Below are positions 44,212-53,084 of a stretch of DNA of 64,000 bases, one piece after another. A program made the position numbers and the translations under genes. Origin of the DNA: Kordiimonas aquimaris (GTDB lineage: Bacteria; Pseudomonadota; Alphaproteobacteria; Sphingomonadales; Kordiimonadaceae). The number at the start of each line of letters is the position of its first letter. Position 1 is the stretch's first letter. Where the stretch lies: contig NZ_JAOBPO010000001.1 in NCBI RefSeq assembly GCF_025574485.1, positions 999,501 to 1,063,500 of the forward strand, read 5' to 3'. A model generated the notes under the pieces. It did no database searches, was not told the DNA's origin, and saw only the letters and a list, made by a program, of their open reading frames with translations.

Positions 44212-44637
44212 GGTTTTAAACCTTAGTTGTAAAAATAATGGCGGCAATATGATTGATTCTGTGCAGTTTTGCAGCTGTTTTGTGCATATTTGCAGTCACA
44301 AGGTCGTGACCGCTGAAAGTATAGCGTCACCAAGGCTTTGCGGTCATGTGGTTGTGTTATCTGAATTGATTCAGTGTTTGTTGTTAACAGATCATCTTTG
44401 TTTTGCCTGATCATGCAGGCGCACGAAGGATTGAAAATAAACGTGATATCGATTCTTGCGGTATAAATTACTTAAACATGCGACTTACGTTCATTGCCGG
44501 ACAGCAGATGGGTGTGAAACGCGTATAGAGAAAGCGTGTAAAAGCTGTATCGGATGCATTGCATCCCGCTCTTAAAACTGATACACCGCGCTCCAACTTG
44601 TTCTTTGATCTATGAAATGTTTAAAAGAGGTGTCCTC
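44212..44637. other. Divergent intergenic region before efp
   Basis: No gene was seen. Palindromes present are CTGAAT-TG-ATTCAG near 44360-44374, GCCTG-ATCATG-CAGGC near 44404-44420, and GGATGCA-T-TGCATCC near 44551-44566. AGAGGTG near 44625 is the efp ribosome site. The palindromes may be operators, but none matches a regulator I can name. Confidence 0.3.
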
Positions 44638-45204
44638 ATGAAGATTGATGGAAATACCATCCGTCCGGGCAATGTTGTCGAACACAAAGGTGGTTTGTGG
44701 CGCGCAGTAAAGATTGCACACACACAGCCTGGTAAAGGCGGTGCTTATTTGCAGGTTGAATTGAAAAACTTGCGTGATGGGACAAAACTCAATGAACGTT
44801 TTCGTTCTTCTGAAAAGGTAGAAAAGGTTCGCCTTGAACAGAAGGATTATCAATTCCTATATATCGCTGACGACATGGCTAACTTCATGGATCAACAAAC
44901 ATACGAGCAGATTTCCATCTCGCTTGAAGATGTTGGTGATGATGCTGTTTTCTTGCAAGATGGTATGCAGGTACGCATAGAATTTCACGAAGAAACCCCG
45001 CTTGGTGTTAGTTTGCCAGAAAAAGTTACCCTTGAAGTGACCGAGACTGAGCCAGTTGTTAAGGGACAGACTGCGTCCAGCAGCTATAAGCCTGCGTTAT
45101 TGGAAAACGGTATTCGCGTTGGGGTACCACCTTTTGTTAATGCTGGTGACAAGATTGTTGTTTCCACGCTTGAGCGCACATACGTCAGTCGCGCTGAATC
45201 ATAA
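44638..45204 (+). CDS. efp: Elongation factor P
   Basis: The protein has 188 residues and three beta-barrel domains. The modification-site loop [10 protein letters not shown] carries Lys33, equivalent to the lysylated Lys34 of E. coli. The C-terminal OB fold ends with [19 protein letters not shown]. It relieves ribosome stalling at polyproline. The start ATG 44638 has AGAGGTG 6 nt upstream; the longer open frame from 44554 lacks support. An inositol monophosphatase gene follows after 30 nt. Confidence 0.96.
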   Translation: MKIDGNTIRPGNVVEHKGGLWRAVKIAHTQPGKGGAYLQVELKNLRDGTKLNERFRSSEKVEKVRLEQKDYQFLYIADDMANFMDQQTYEQISISLEDVGDDAVFLQDGMQVRIEFHEETPLGVSLPEKVTLEVTETEPVVKGQTASSSYKPALLENGIRVGVPPFVNAGDKIVVSTLERTYVSRAES

Positions 45205-45234
45205 TCAACTTTACTACCTGCAAGGAGAGGCTTG

Positions 45235-46047
45235 ATGGCCCGTCGTTCCCCACTCATTAACGTCATGGTGTCTGCTGTTATGAAAGCTAGTCGCGACCTT
45301 CGTCGTGATTTCGGTGAAGTGGAGCAATTGCAGGTATCACGCAAAGGCCCCGCGGATTTTGTGACAATGGCAGACCGTCGTGTTGAGAAGTTGCTTTATG
45401 ATGAATTAAGCCATGCTCGGCCAGATTTTGGCTTTCTGATGGAAGAGCGCGGTGAAGTTAAAGGCGAACGCGAAGACATACGTTTTATTATTGATCCGCT
45501 TGATGGCACAACAAACTTTATCCACGGTGTGCCTCACTTTGCGATTACAGTGGCAGTTGAAGAACGCGGTGAAATCACGGCTGGCGTTATCTATGCACCG
45601 ATAACAGATGAGCTGTTTTGGACAGAAAAAGGCCAGGGCGCCTACATGAATGATACGCGTCTGCGTGTTTCTGGTCGTAGGAAAATGGATGATGCTCTGC
45701 TTGCAACAGGTATTCCGTTTCGCGGACGTGATGGACATGCAGAATTCATTGCGGAAATGCAAGAGATTGCACCGCAAGTTGCTGGTATCCGCCGGTTTGG
45801 TGCTGCCACGCTCGACCTCGCCTACGTTGCAGCAGGACGTTATGATGGCTTTTGGGAAGCCGGGCTAAAAGCTTGGGATATTGCTGCAGGTGTACTGTTG
45901 GTGCGCGAGGCTGGTGGTTATGTCACTGATTTTAAAGGTAGCCAGGATGTCCTTAAAACAGGTGATGTTGTTGCAGCCAATGATCATTTACATGCGCCGC
46001 TTGATCGTATGGTTAAACGTGCACGTCGTAGTTTAACTGCTAAATAA
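45235..46047 (+). CDS. suhB: Inositol monophosphatase family protein (SuhB-type)
   Basis: The protein has 270 residues. The metal and substrate motifs are FVTMADRRVEKLL, FLMEERGE, IDPLDGTTNFIHG and the C-terminal WDIAAGVLLVREAGG. It hydrolyses inositol phosphates; SuhB in E. coli also joins ribosomal-RNA antitermination complexes. AAGGAGAGG precedes ATG 45235. It is 30 nt downstream of efp, a linkage I recall from other alphaproteobacteria. Confidence 0.92.
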   Translation: MARRSPLINVMVSAVMKASRDLRRDFGEVEQLQVSRKGPADFVTMADRRVEKLLYDELSHARPDFGFLMEERGEVKGEREDIRFIIDPLDGTTNFIHGVPHFAITVAVEERGEITAGVIYAPITDELFWTEKGQGAYMNDTRLRVSGRRKMDDALLATGIPFRGRDGHAEFIAEMQEIAPQVAGIRRFGAATLDLAYVAAGRYDGFWEAGLKAWDIAAGVLLVREAGGYVTDFKGSQDVLKTGDVVAANDHLHAPLDRMVKRARRSLTAK

Positions 46048-46231
46048 GCAAGTTTCTCCGAAACAAATACGAAAGTTACCGCCAAAAGCCACCAAAATAT
46101 GTGTGTCTGAAGCAATGCAATTTTCATATTCGTAAAGCTTCCCATTGCATGTCATAATTTCGCCCTTAAACTAGCTTTTTGATGATATACACGTTGATGG
46201 TGTTTATTGGCGTCGAGGGGAAGGCGAAGAT

Positions 46232-47407
46232 ATGCAGAAACCGCATAAGTTTATGAACAGAATGCTGTTGTTTTTAGCGGCAGTTATTGTGCTCGTTGTT
46301 CTTCTTAAAGACGCGCTTTTAAGTGCTTTTCTAGCGAACATTGTATTAAACGGTGTAATTGCGGCAACTTTGCTTATTGGTGTTGTTTTCGCGTTCCGTC
46401 GTGTGCTTGACCTGAGGCCGGAAATTGAATGGATTAAGGCGTTTAAGCGTCATGAAAGCGCTGCCTCATCCGTAACGCCGCGCCTGATGGCACCTGCTGC
46501 TGCATTGCTGTCAGCGCAAGAAGAAGGCGGTATGCGCCTGTCTACCATGTCCATGCGATCCGTTCTGGATGGTATTGCATCGCGTCTTGAGGAAGGCCGC
46601 GAAGTTACACGGTACTTCACTCAACTTCTTATTTTTCTTGGGCTACTTGGTACCTTTTGGGGGTTGCTGGGAACTATCGGTGCTATTGGCGGGACTATTA
46701 ATGGTCTAACTGTTGATGGCAACGACATGGCTTTGATGTTTGATGAGTTGAAGTCCGGTCTAGAAGCACCTCTTTCAGGTATGGGCACTGCCTTTTCAAG
46801 TTCATTGTTTGGTTTGGCTGGCAGTTTGGTCATGGGGTTTATGGATTTGCAAGCTACACAATCTCAAACGCGTTTCTATAATGATGTTGAAGATTGGCTT
46901 GCCTCGGTTACACATTTATCCCGTAGTGAGGTTGCTGAAGGTGTTGCAAGTCCTTCGTCCTACATGACAGCCCTTATGGAACAAACTGCTGATGGTATTG
47001 ATCGGCTGCAGCGTACGCTCAAGCAATCAGAAGGCGGGCGGGCGCAACAGCAGGCTACGATGGTTAGTATCGCAGAGTCATTGGCGTCACTTGCAGATCG
47101 CCTTGATGCCCAGTCTACCCATTTGGCTAAGGGTGCAGAGTCTGAACAGGCACTTGGCGCTGCTATAACAAAGCTGGCAGAGGCAAGCAGTTTGTCAGCA
47201 CAGCCAGTAACACCTGTTGCCGTAATGGATGATGCAACAAAACAGCATATCCGCAATCTTGATGTAGGCATCAAACGTTTGATTGATGAGCAAACTCGTG
47301 CGAGCGAAGCGCTGTCGGATGATTTGCGCGGAGAGTTGAAGTTGTTAGCTCGTACTATATCCGCTGGCCTTGATGCACAGCGCAGTAAGACGGATGAGCG
47401 CGACTGA
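46232..47407 (+). CDS. MotA/TolQ/ExbB-like proton-channel protein
   Basis: The protein has 391 residues. Two N-terminal membrane helices (about 9-30 and 34-55) are followed by a cytoplasmic part, then two helices (about 128-158 and 185-208) of the MotA/ExbB type with FLGLLGTFWGLLGT and GMGTAFSSSLFGLAGS. The C-terminal ~150 residues are hydrophilic and partly coiled coil. It overlaps by one base with an OmpA/MotB-like partner. No flagellar genes are near, so it is probably an envelope ion-driven motor or stator rather than a flagellar stator. Confidence 0.88.
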   Translation: MQKPHKFMNRMLLFLAAVIVLVVLLKDALLSAFLANIVLNGVIAATLLIGVVFAFRRVLDLRPEIEWIKAFKRHESAASSVTPRLMAPAAALLSAQEEGGMRLSTMSMRSVLDGIASRLEEGREVTRYFTQLLIFLGLLGTFWGLLGTIGAIGGTINGLTVDGNDMALMFDELKSGLEAPLSGMGTAFSSSLFGLAGSLVMGFMDLQATQSQTRFYNDVEDWLASVTHLSRSEVAEGVASPSSYMTALMEQTADGIDRLQRTLKQSEGGRAQQQATMVSIAESLASLADRLDAQSTHLAKGAESEQALGAAITKLAEASSLSAQPVTPVAVMDDATKQHIRNLDVGIKRLIDEQTRASEALSDDLRGELKLLARTISAGLDAQRSKTDERD

Positions 47408-48501
47408 TGTTTTCATCGCGTAGACGCATAGGTGGACAAGGGCCGGATAACAGCTGGCCGGGTTTTGTTGACGCTTTGTCCACATTGCTGCTGGTGATCA
47501 TATTTTTACTATCGATGTTTGTGTTGGCACAGTTTTTCCTCGGGCAGGCATTGTCTGGGCGAGAACAGGCGCTTACTGAACTGCGCGGACAAGTGGCCCA
47601 GCTTGGTAACCTATTGCGTCTAGAGCAACAAGCAAGCGCGTCGCTGCGCACCAGTATGGCGGAGCTGTCTAGTTCGCTGACCTCTGCAAATGCTGATCGT
47701 GACAACCTCAGTGCACAACTAGATACAGCGCAGCAAAGCTTGGCACAAACACGCTCAAGTTTGGCTGAAATTACAGCAGCACGCGACGCTCTTGCGATGC
47801 GCGCTGGTGAGCTTGAGCAGCAATATAATCTTTCATCATCTGAGCTAGACGAAGAGCGCTTGCTGTCAGCACGTGCTCGTGAACAAGTTAATGTGCTTGA
47901 ACAAAACGTAACAGCCTTGCGCGAGCAGTTATCAAGATTGGAATCTGCGCTGCAGTCAAGCGAGGAAAGAGATAGGCGTAGCCAAGCTGTTATCGTGGAC
48001 ATGGGGCGCCGATTAAACCGTGCTTTGGCGAGCAAAGTAGAAGAGTTGGCCGGATATAGGTCTGAGTTTTTTGGTCGGTTAAAGGAAGTTCTTTCAACCC
48101 GCCCTGAAATTCGGATTGAAGGTGATCGTTTTGTTTTTGCGTCTGAATTATTGTTTGCCAGTGGCCAGGCAGAATTAGGCCCTGAAGGCCGTGCTGAAAT
48201 GCGAAAGTTTGCCGAAACACTTATCGCCATTTCTCAGGAAATACCGTCTGACCTGCCGTGGATATTGCGTGTTGATGGACACACAGATAGACGACCTATC
48301 GCAACGGCTGCTTATGCAAGTAACTGGGAACTTTCAAGTGCACGCGCAATAAGTGTGGTGCGCTTTCTGGTTTCAGCAGGTGTTGCGCCGGAGCGTTTGG
48401 CTGCAGCGGGTTTTGGTGAATTTCAGCCGCTGGACCCGGCAGAAAATGTTTTTGCTTATTCACGTAATCGTCGGATCGAAATGCGTCTAACACAGCGTTA
48501 G
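47407..48501 (+). CDS. MotB/OmpA-domain protein with coiled coil
   Basis: The protein has 364 residues. One N-terminal membrane helix (about 17-45) contains Asp near 21 in WPGFVDALSTLLL, matching the ion-binding Asp of MotB. A coiled coil covers about 45-200. The OmpA-type peptidoglycan-binding domain (about 240-362) has LFASGQAEL, VDGHTDRRP, LSSARAISVVRFL and NRRIEMRL. It is the partner of the MotA-like gene, which it overlaps (TGATG). Confidence 0.9.
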   Translation: MFSSRRRIGGQGPDNSWPGFVDALSTLLLVIIFLLSMFVLAQFFLGQALSGREQALTELRGQVAQLGNLLRLEQQASASLRTSMAELSSSLTSANADRDNLSAQLDTAQQSLAQTRSSLAEITAARDALAMRAGELEQQYNLSSSELDEERLLSARAREQVNVLEQNVTALREQLSRLESALQSSEERDRRSQAVIVDMGRRLNRALASKVEELAGYRSEFFGRLKEVLSTRPEIRIEGDRFVFASELLFASGQAELGPEGRAEMRKFAETLIAISQEIPSDLPWILRVDGHTDRRPIATAAYASNWELSSARAISVVRFLVSAGVAPERLAAAGFGEFQPLDPAENVFAYSRNRRIEMRLTQR

Positions 48502-48559
48502 AGCTTTGTTTCGACGCTGATGGTCTGGATAATTTGTATCACATTGGGGAGTTGATAGC

Positions 48560-50104
48560 ATGTTAGAGACAATGCGGAAGTTTATAATGGCTACGAGCGT
48601 GTGTGCCGCACTGACTGGAACGGGGCATGTTGCTTACGGTCAGGATTTGCCAAATGCAAAAGAACTCGATGCTTTAACAGCTCCCTATATCAAGCCATCG
48701 TATCAAGTGTTGAAAGATATACTTTCCATTCCTAGTAATGCGCACTTTCCTGAACATGTTGCCATGAATGTTGCCTGGATGACGGAGGCATTTGAAAGCC
48801 GAAATTTTACAACAAAAGTGTTGGAAACAGGTGGGCCGCCACTGCTGCTTGCTGAACGCAAGGTGGCCGGTGCAGACAAAACGGTGCTCATTTATTTGCA
48901 AATCGATGGTCAACCGGTAGATCCGAGCCGGTGGAACCAGGAAGACCCTTACAAGCCTGTTCTTAAGCAGCAGGTAAACGGTGAATGGCAGATTATTGAT
49001 TGGGATAACCTAAAAACAGGTTTTGATCCTGAGTGGCGTGTTTTTGCTCGTGCGGCATCCGATGCAAAAGGGCCTGCAGCCATGTTCCTCACTTCGCTGG
49101 ATGTTCTGGACGGTGAAGGATTGCAACTCACGCATAATGTAAAAGTCATTATGGATTTTGAAGAGGAACTTGGGTCGCCTCATTTGCCTGCGGCCGTGGA
49201 AAAATACAAAGACGATTTGTCCGCAGATATGTTGCTGATATATGATGGTCCGCGACATACCAGCAACAGGCCAACCCTTGTATTTGGCGCAAGAGGGATC
49301 GCAACCATTTCTCTCACAACATTCGGGCCACGTCGCCCACAGCATAGCGGCACATACGGAAACTATGTACCAAACCCTGCCATGCGCCTTAGCCAGCTTT
49401 TAGCTGGCATGGAAGATGCTGATGGTCGGGTGTTGATACCTGGTTTTTATGACGGCATTAATATCAGCCCTGAAACGCGTGCTGTGATTAACAGCGTGCC
49501 CGATGATGAGCCTGCCATTCGCCGGTCTATCGGTTTTAAAACACCTGATGGCGTGGCGAGCACGTATCAGGAGTCTATACAATACCCCAGTATTAGTGTG
49601 CTGGGTCTTGAGAGTGCGTGGGTTGGAGCGCAAGCACGTACAATCATTCCGTCTACAGCGACGGCAGAGCTTGATGTTCGCCTTGTACTTGAAAACGACC
49701 CCGAGCGATTGATTGGCCTTATCAGGCAGTATGTGATTGATCAGGGTTATCATATCATTAGTGGGGACGCGCCGACTGAAGCGGAGCGACAATCTTATGA
49801 TCGTTTGATTTCTTTTGACTATGAGGTTTCATACAGGGCTTTCAGAACCCCGTTAAACTCTGAAGCCGGTGCTTGGGCTGAACGTGCACTTGTGCGTGCG
49901 TTTGGTGAGCCGCCTGTGAAAATACGCACCGGAGGAGGCTCAATACCGATATCTCCTTTTGTCGACAGCCTTGGGTTCCCGGCTATTCTTGTTCCTGCCG
50001 TTTTCATTGAGAATAATCAGCATAGCCCAAACGAGAACCTGCGTCTTGGGAACTATGTTGAAGGTGTGAAGGCTTATCTCGCAATTCTGACACAGCCATT
50101 TTAG
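48560..50104 (+). CDS. Exported M20-family peptidase homologue, altered metal site
   Basis: The protein has 514 residues and a signal peptide (cleavage near AYG-Q). M20 features are ARAASDAKGPAAMF with the bridging Asp, FEEELGSPH with the catalytic Glu pair, MLLIYDGP, and a C-terminal NNQHSPNENLRL with the last His ligand. The first motif, normally GHxDVQP, reads LQIDGQP: the metal-binding His is Gln114 here, while Asp116 is kept. The metal site is therefore incomplete or modified, and activity is uncertain. A serine hydrolase gene follows 23 nt later. Confidence 0.88.
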   Translation: MLETMRKFIMATSVCAALTGTGHVAYGQDLPNAKELDALTAPYIKPSYQVLKDILSIPSNAHFPEHVAMNVAWMTEAFESRNFTTKVLETGGPPLLLAERKVAGADKTVLIYLQIDGQPVDPSRWNQEDPYKPVLKQQVNGEWQIIDWDNLKTGFDPEWRVFARAASDAKGPAAMFLTSLDVLDGEGLQLTHNVKVIMDFEEELGSPHLPAAVEKYKDDLSADMLLIYDGPRHTSNRPTLVFGARGIATISLTTFGPRRPQHSGTYGNYVPNPAMRLSQLLAGMEDADGRVLIPGFYDGINISPETRAVINSVPDDEPAIRRSIGFKTPDGVASTYQESIQYPSISVLGLESAWVGAQARTIIPSTATAELDVRLVLENDPERLIGLIRQYVIDQGYHIISGDAPTEAERQSYDRLISFDYEVSYRAFRTPLNSEAGAWAERALVRAFGEPPVKIRTGGGSIPISPFVDSLGFPAILVPAVFIENNQHSPNENLRLGNYVEGVKAYLAILTQPF

Positions 50105-50127
50105 ATTTGCTGAACATTGACTTATAA

Positions 50128-51204
50128 ATGAGGGTTAGCTGTATGTGGTTTGATACGAAACGGTGGGTGCGTGCTGTATCGATAAGTGTCGTGTCTGTTT
50201 GTATATTGTTCATTGGTGTTTCACCATCACACGCAGACAATCCTGTTGTTGCACGTGTTGCTGCTGAAATAGAGCAGGGTGAGCATGAGGGTGTAACGGG
50301 CGGCGTTTTATCAGTAAACGGCGATGTGCTTTTTGAGGTATATGCGCCCGGGTATAATGCAGGAAAACGGCATGATATACGTTCAGCTACTAAAAGCGTA
50401 ACTGCTTTGTTGATTGGTGCATTGATCGATGAAGGTAAACTAAAAAATACGCGTGTTAAACTGTCTTCCATCCTTCAGGATGAATTTGCCAATTTGGGCC
50501 GCTCTGACCCTCGTCATTCGCTGCGCATTGAAGATTTGCTGACCATGCGTGGTGGTTTGGCCTGTAATGACTGGGCGCCTGCTTCGGTTGGTCACGAAGA
50601 TAAGATGTATGAGACGGCAGATTGGTTTGCTTTTTGGGTTAATCAGCCTGTGGCTTATGAACGTGGAAAACACTTCAGTTATTGCACAGGCGGTGTTGTT
50701 GCATTGGGCCGTGTTATTGAAAAGCTTTCAGGCATGCCTGTACCGGCATATGCGGAGCAAAAATTGTTTGCGCCGCTTGGGATAGAAGGCGCGCGCTGGG
50801 AGAAAACGCCGACAGATCACACTGACACGGGTGGTCACTTGCGCCTTCGTCTTAACGATTTACAGAAAATTGGCTTAATGGTTGCCGCCGAAGGTGTTTG
50901 GGAAGACGAGCAGATTATCAGCAAGCGCTGGATAAAAGATATGGTTGAACCCCAGACGCGTATTCCTGAACGCAGACAGCAATATGGATTTTTGTGGTGG
51001 TACGACAATGGTAAAGTGAAGGATAAGCCTGTTAGCATTATGTATGCACATGGTAATGGCGGAAACTTTATTTTTATCATTCCTGAGCTTGAGCTGGTCG
51101 CTTCGTTTACCGGTAAAAACTATGGAAAGCCGACACAGTTTAAGGCACTGCAGCTTCTAACGCGTGAGCTCGTGCCATCTTTGGTGCCGGACCTCAGCGA
51201 ATAG
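50128..51204 (+). CDS. Exported serine hydrolase (class C beta-lactamase fold)
   Basis: The protein has 358 residues and a signal peptide (hydrophobic about 14-32, cleavage near SHA-D). The beta-lactamase/PBP-like motif SATKSV supplies Ser and Lys of SxxK, FSYCTGG occupies the Tyr position (YxT rather than the usual YxN), and HGNGG lies near the third motif. Such proteins are esterases, peptidases or D-aminoacyl hydrolases more often than antibiotic-resistance enzymes. ATG 50143 is an alternative start. It probably shares an operon with the upstream M20 homologue. Confidence 0.88.
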   Translation: MRVSCMWFDTKRWVRAVSISVVSVCILFIGVSPSHADNPVVARVAAEIEQGEHEGVTGGVLSVNGDVLFEVYAPGYNAGKRHDIRSATKSVTALLIGALIDEGKLKNTRVKLSSILQDEFANLGRSDPRHSLRIEDLLTMRGGLACNDWAPASVGHEDKMYETADWFAFWVNQPVAYERGKHFSYCTGGVVALGRVIEKLSGMPVPAYAEQKLFAPLGIEGARWEKTPTDHTDTGGHLRLRLNDLQKIGLMVAAEGVWEDEQIISKRWIKDMVEPQTRIPERRQQYGFLWWYDNGKVKDKPVSIMYAHGNGGNFIFIIPELELVASFTGKNYGKPTQFKALQLLTRELVPSLVPDLSE

Positions 51205-51219
51205 TTTATGAACAAATGT

Positions 51220-52167
51220 CTATGTTTGGCGCTGCCACTCGAAAAGGGTCTGATCAGTATTTAATGCTTTGATACTGACAGACTGTGCCGCTGTATAAGG
51301 CGTAAGCACAAACCGGAAGCCATTGTGGCCTGCACGGGGCGTAAGCAAGTTTTGCAATTCAGGCCGGTGTTCATGTGCATATGTTGTTTCAACAAGCTTT
51401 TCATTGATAAATAAACCAACTTCGACAGGTGACTTGTTGTTTTGATAGAAAGCCCAGCCAATAACATGCCTATCGGCTTCAAACCCCATGTCATGAAAGC
51501 AAAAGGGTTTGTTTTGGCGCTGTGCCTCAATCTGTTTTTCTAGGTAGGCATGTACATGTTGAACAAAAATACAGTCGCGTTCATTCCATTTTTGAATATC
51601 TGCATATGTTTTTTCACTTATGGCGGGGCGCATGTCAGAAGATTTAGTATTTGCCCTGAACGGGGCGAGCGATAAGCTTTTTGTCTGGTTTAATAAGTTC
51701 AAGCTTTCTTCATATCTTTCCTGAATACCCACAAGATGAAATGCTTGCCATGGCATTTGTCCGATCATGCGAAACTGTTTGTTAGTTTCCAAAGGGTCTT
51801 GATAAAAGTTTTCAAATGACCGTGTTTCACCTTCTTTTGAAACGCGGTGTACATATTCGGAAACGACACGCTCAAGGGTGTCACGTACGAAGCTGATTGT
51901 ATTATCGCAGCCTATCAAATTTACGTAACGGTCAGCATGTACATGACCTGTTAGCCACTGTGTTTGTGAAGATTTGATTGCTTCAATCAAGGCAAATGGG
52001 CCGTGATGGCCTGCGGCGTATATGTGGTGTCTTACCAAAGGCGTGGTGGTAGCGCTTTCTGCGCCGTAATCTTTCTCAATTGCATGAGAACCAAACAAGC
52101 TTTCTGCGGCTTTGTTCAGGCTTGTGCCTGCCGTTTTTGGGATATGAATAAATAGGAGCGGTTTCAC
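51220..52167 (-). CDS. Sulfotransferase-family protein
   Basis: The protein has 315 residues. The PAPS 5'-phosphosulfate-binding loop FIHIPKTAGTS lies at the N-terminus (about 6-16). The 3'-phosphate site is FVRDTLERVVSEY, with Arg95 and Ser103. It is close to the sulfotransferase family 2 type that modifies carbohydrates. The C-terminal ~90 residues (after about 225) are a separate beta-rich region not needed for the fold. No sulfate-activation genes are in the window, so the acceptor is unknown. It is convergent with the serine hydrolase. Confidence 0.85.
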   Translation of the reverse strand: MKPLLFIHIPKTAGTSLNKAAESLFGSHAIEKDYGAESATTTPLVRHHIYAAGHHGPFALIEAIKSSQTQWLTGHVHADRYVNLIGCDNTISFVRDTLERVVSEYVHRVSKEGETRSFENFYQDPLETNKQFRMIGQMPWQAFHLVGIQERYEESLNLLNQTKSLSLAPFRANTKSSDMRPAISEKTYADIQKWNERDCIFVQHVHAYLEKQIEAQRQNKPFCFHDMGFEADRHVIGWAFYQNNKSPVEVGLFINEKLVETTYAHEHRPELQNLLTPRAGHNGFRFVLTPYTAAQSVSIKALNTDQTLFEWQRQT

Positions 52168-52321
52168 ATCAAGGTCTCTTCGGTTTGTCCGGCTTCATGG
52201 CAGCATGTTTCAAAACATTATAGAGTTTTGGCACCATAGCGAGGCATGAAGGCTTTGTCGCAAGTTTTCAGTTAACAAGGTTTTTGAAACAATATAACAT
52301 ATAAGTGTTGAAAGGATGCTT

Positions 52322-53068
52322 ATGTCTTATTTGTTATTTATGTATCGACTTAGTCTGTTGATTTTAAGCATGGTTGTTACGCAATCTGCCTTTGCCGAAG
52401 CGATAGAAATTCAAATGAAGGATGGGCATACGCTCGTTGCAAATGTAACGACGCCAAAAGACAGTAATGCTGCCGTATTGCTTATGCATCAGTGTAACCG
52501 TGATCAAACCATGTGGTCTCCTGTCGTAAGAAAGCTGAATATGGCTGGTATCGGCACGATGACAGTTGATTTTCGCGGTTACGGGCAAAGCAAGTCGGAT
52601 GCGTTTGATATCGAAGCGTCTTACGAAAAATCGACGAAACTGTTTTCGCAGGACATTGGGCAAATATACGGGGCGTGGGTAAGGCACACTCAAGGTGTCA
52701 CGACACGAGGCGTGGGCGGTGCAAGTTGCGGTGGTGGTATGGCAGCATTGTTAGCTAGCCAGAACAGAGAAATTAAAGCGTTGATGCTATTCTCAGCAGC
52801 ACTGAGGCCTTATTGGTTTCCTGAAGAGAATTGGAAAATGCTGAATGCCCGTCATCAATTACCTGTTTTGGGTATAGTTTCCATTGATGATAGAAATGCA
52901 CTTGGGCAGAAAGCAATTATCGCAACGGAGCGTGTTGTGAATGGATCGAAATCCAAGCACACTCAATTCATTCGTTATGGAGGTCGCCTTCATGGGCAAC
53001 CTTTATTAATTCATGATCCGACATTGCCCGATGTAATGACACAGTGGTTTGTGCGAGCACTAAAGTAA
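52322..53068 (+). CDS. Exported alpha/beta hydrolase
   Basis: The protein has 248 residues and a signal peptide (hydrophobic 5-20, cleavage near AFA-E). The nucleophile elbow is GGASCGGG, with Ser as nucleophile in GxSxG and a neighbouring Cys. The oxyanion strand is LLMHQCNRD, the acid residue is probably in GIVSIDDRN, and the catalytic His is in GGRLHGQPL. The start ATG 52322 has AAAGG 6 nt upstream; 52316 is an alternative. It belongs to the dienelactone-hydrolase-like group by general pattern. The substrate is unknown. Confidence 0.87.
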   Translation: MSYLLFMYRLSLLILSMVVTQSAFAEAIEIQMKDGHTLVANVTTPKDSNAAVLLMHQCNRDQTMWSPVVRKLNMAGIGTMTVDFRGYGQSKSDAFDIEASYEKSTKLFSQDIGQIYGAWVRHTQGVTTRGVGGASCGGGMAALLASQNREIKALMLFSAALRPYWFPEENWKMLNARHQLPVLGIVSIDDRNALGQKAIIATERVVNGSKSKHTQFIRYGGRLHGQPLLIHDPTLPDVMTQWFVRALK

Positions 53069-53084
53069 AACACCTGTTGTTCGT

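Noticed and set aside
47355-48230. 291-codon minus-strand open frame opposite the MotB-like gene
   Set aside because: Its composition (very rich in Ser, Arg, Ala) is what antisense of a Glu/Gln/Ala-rich coiled coil gives; the plus-strand gene is clearly real.
46232-48501. Possible Zorya-type (ZorAB) anti-phage system
   Set aside because: The MotA/MotB-like pair resembles ZorA/ZorB in outline, but no ZorC, ZorD or ZorE gene is adjacent, the flanks are housekeeping genes, and the MotA-like protein lacks the very long tail expected of ZorA.
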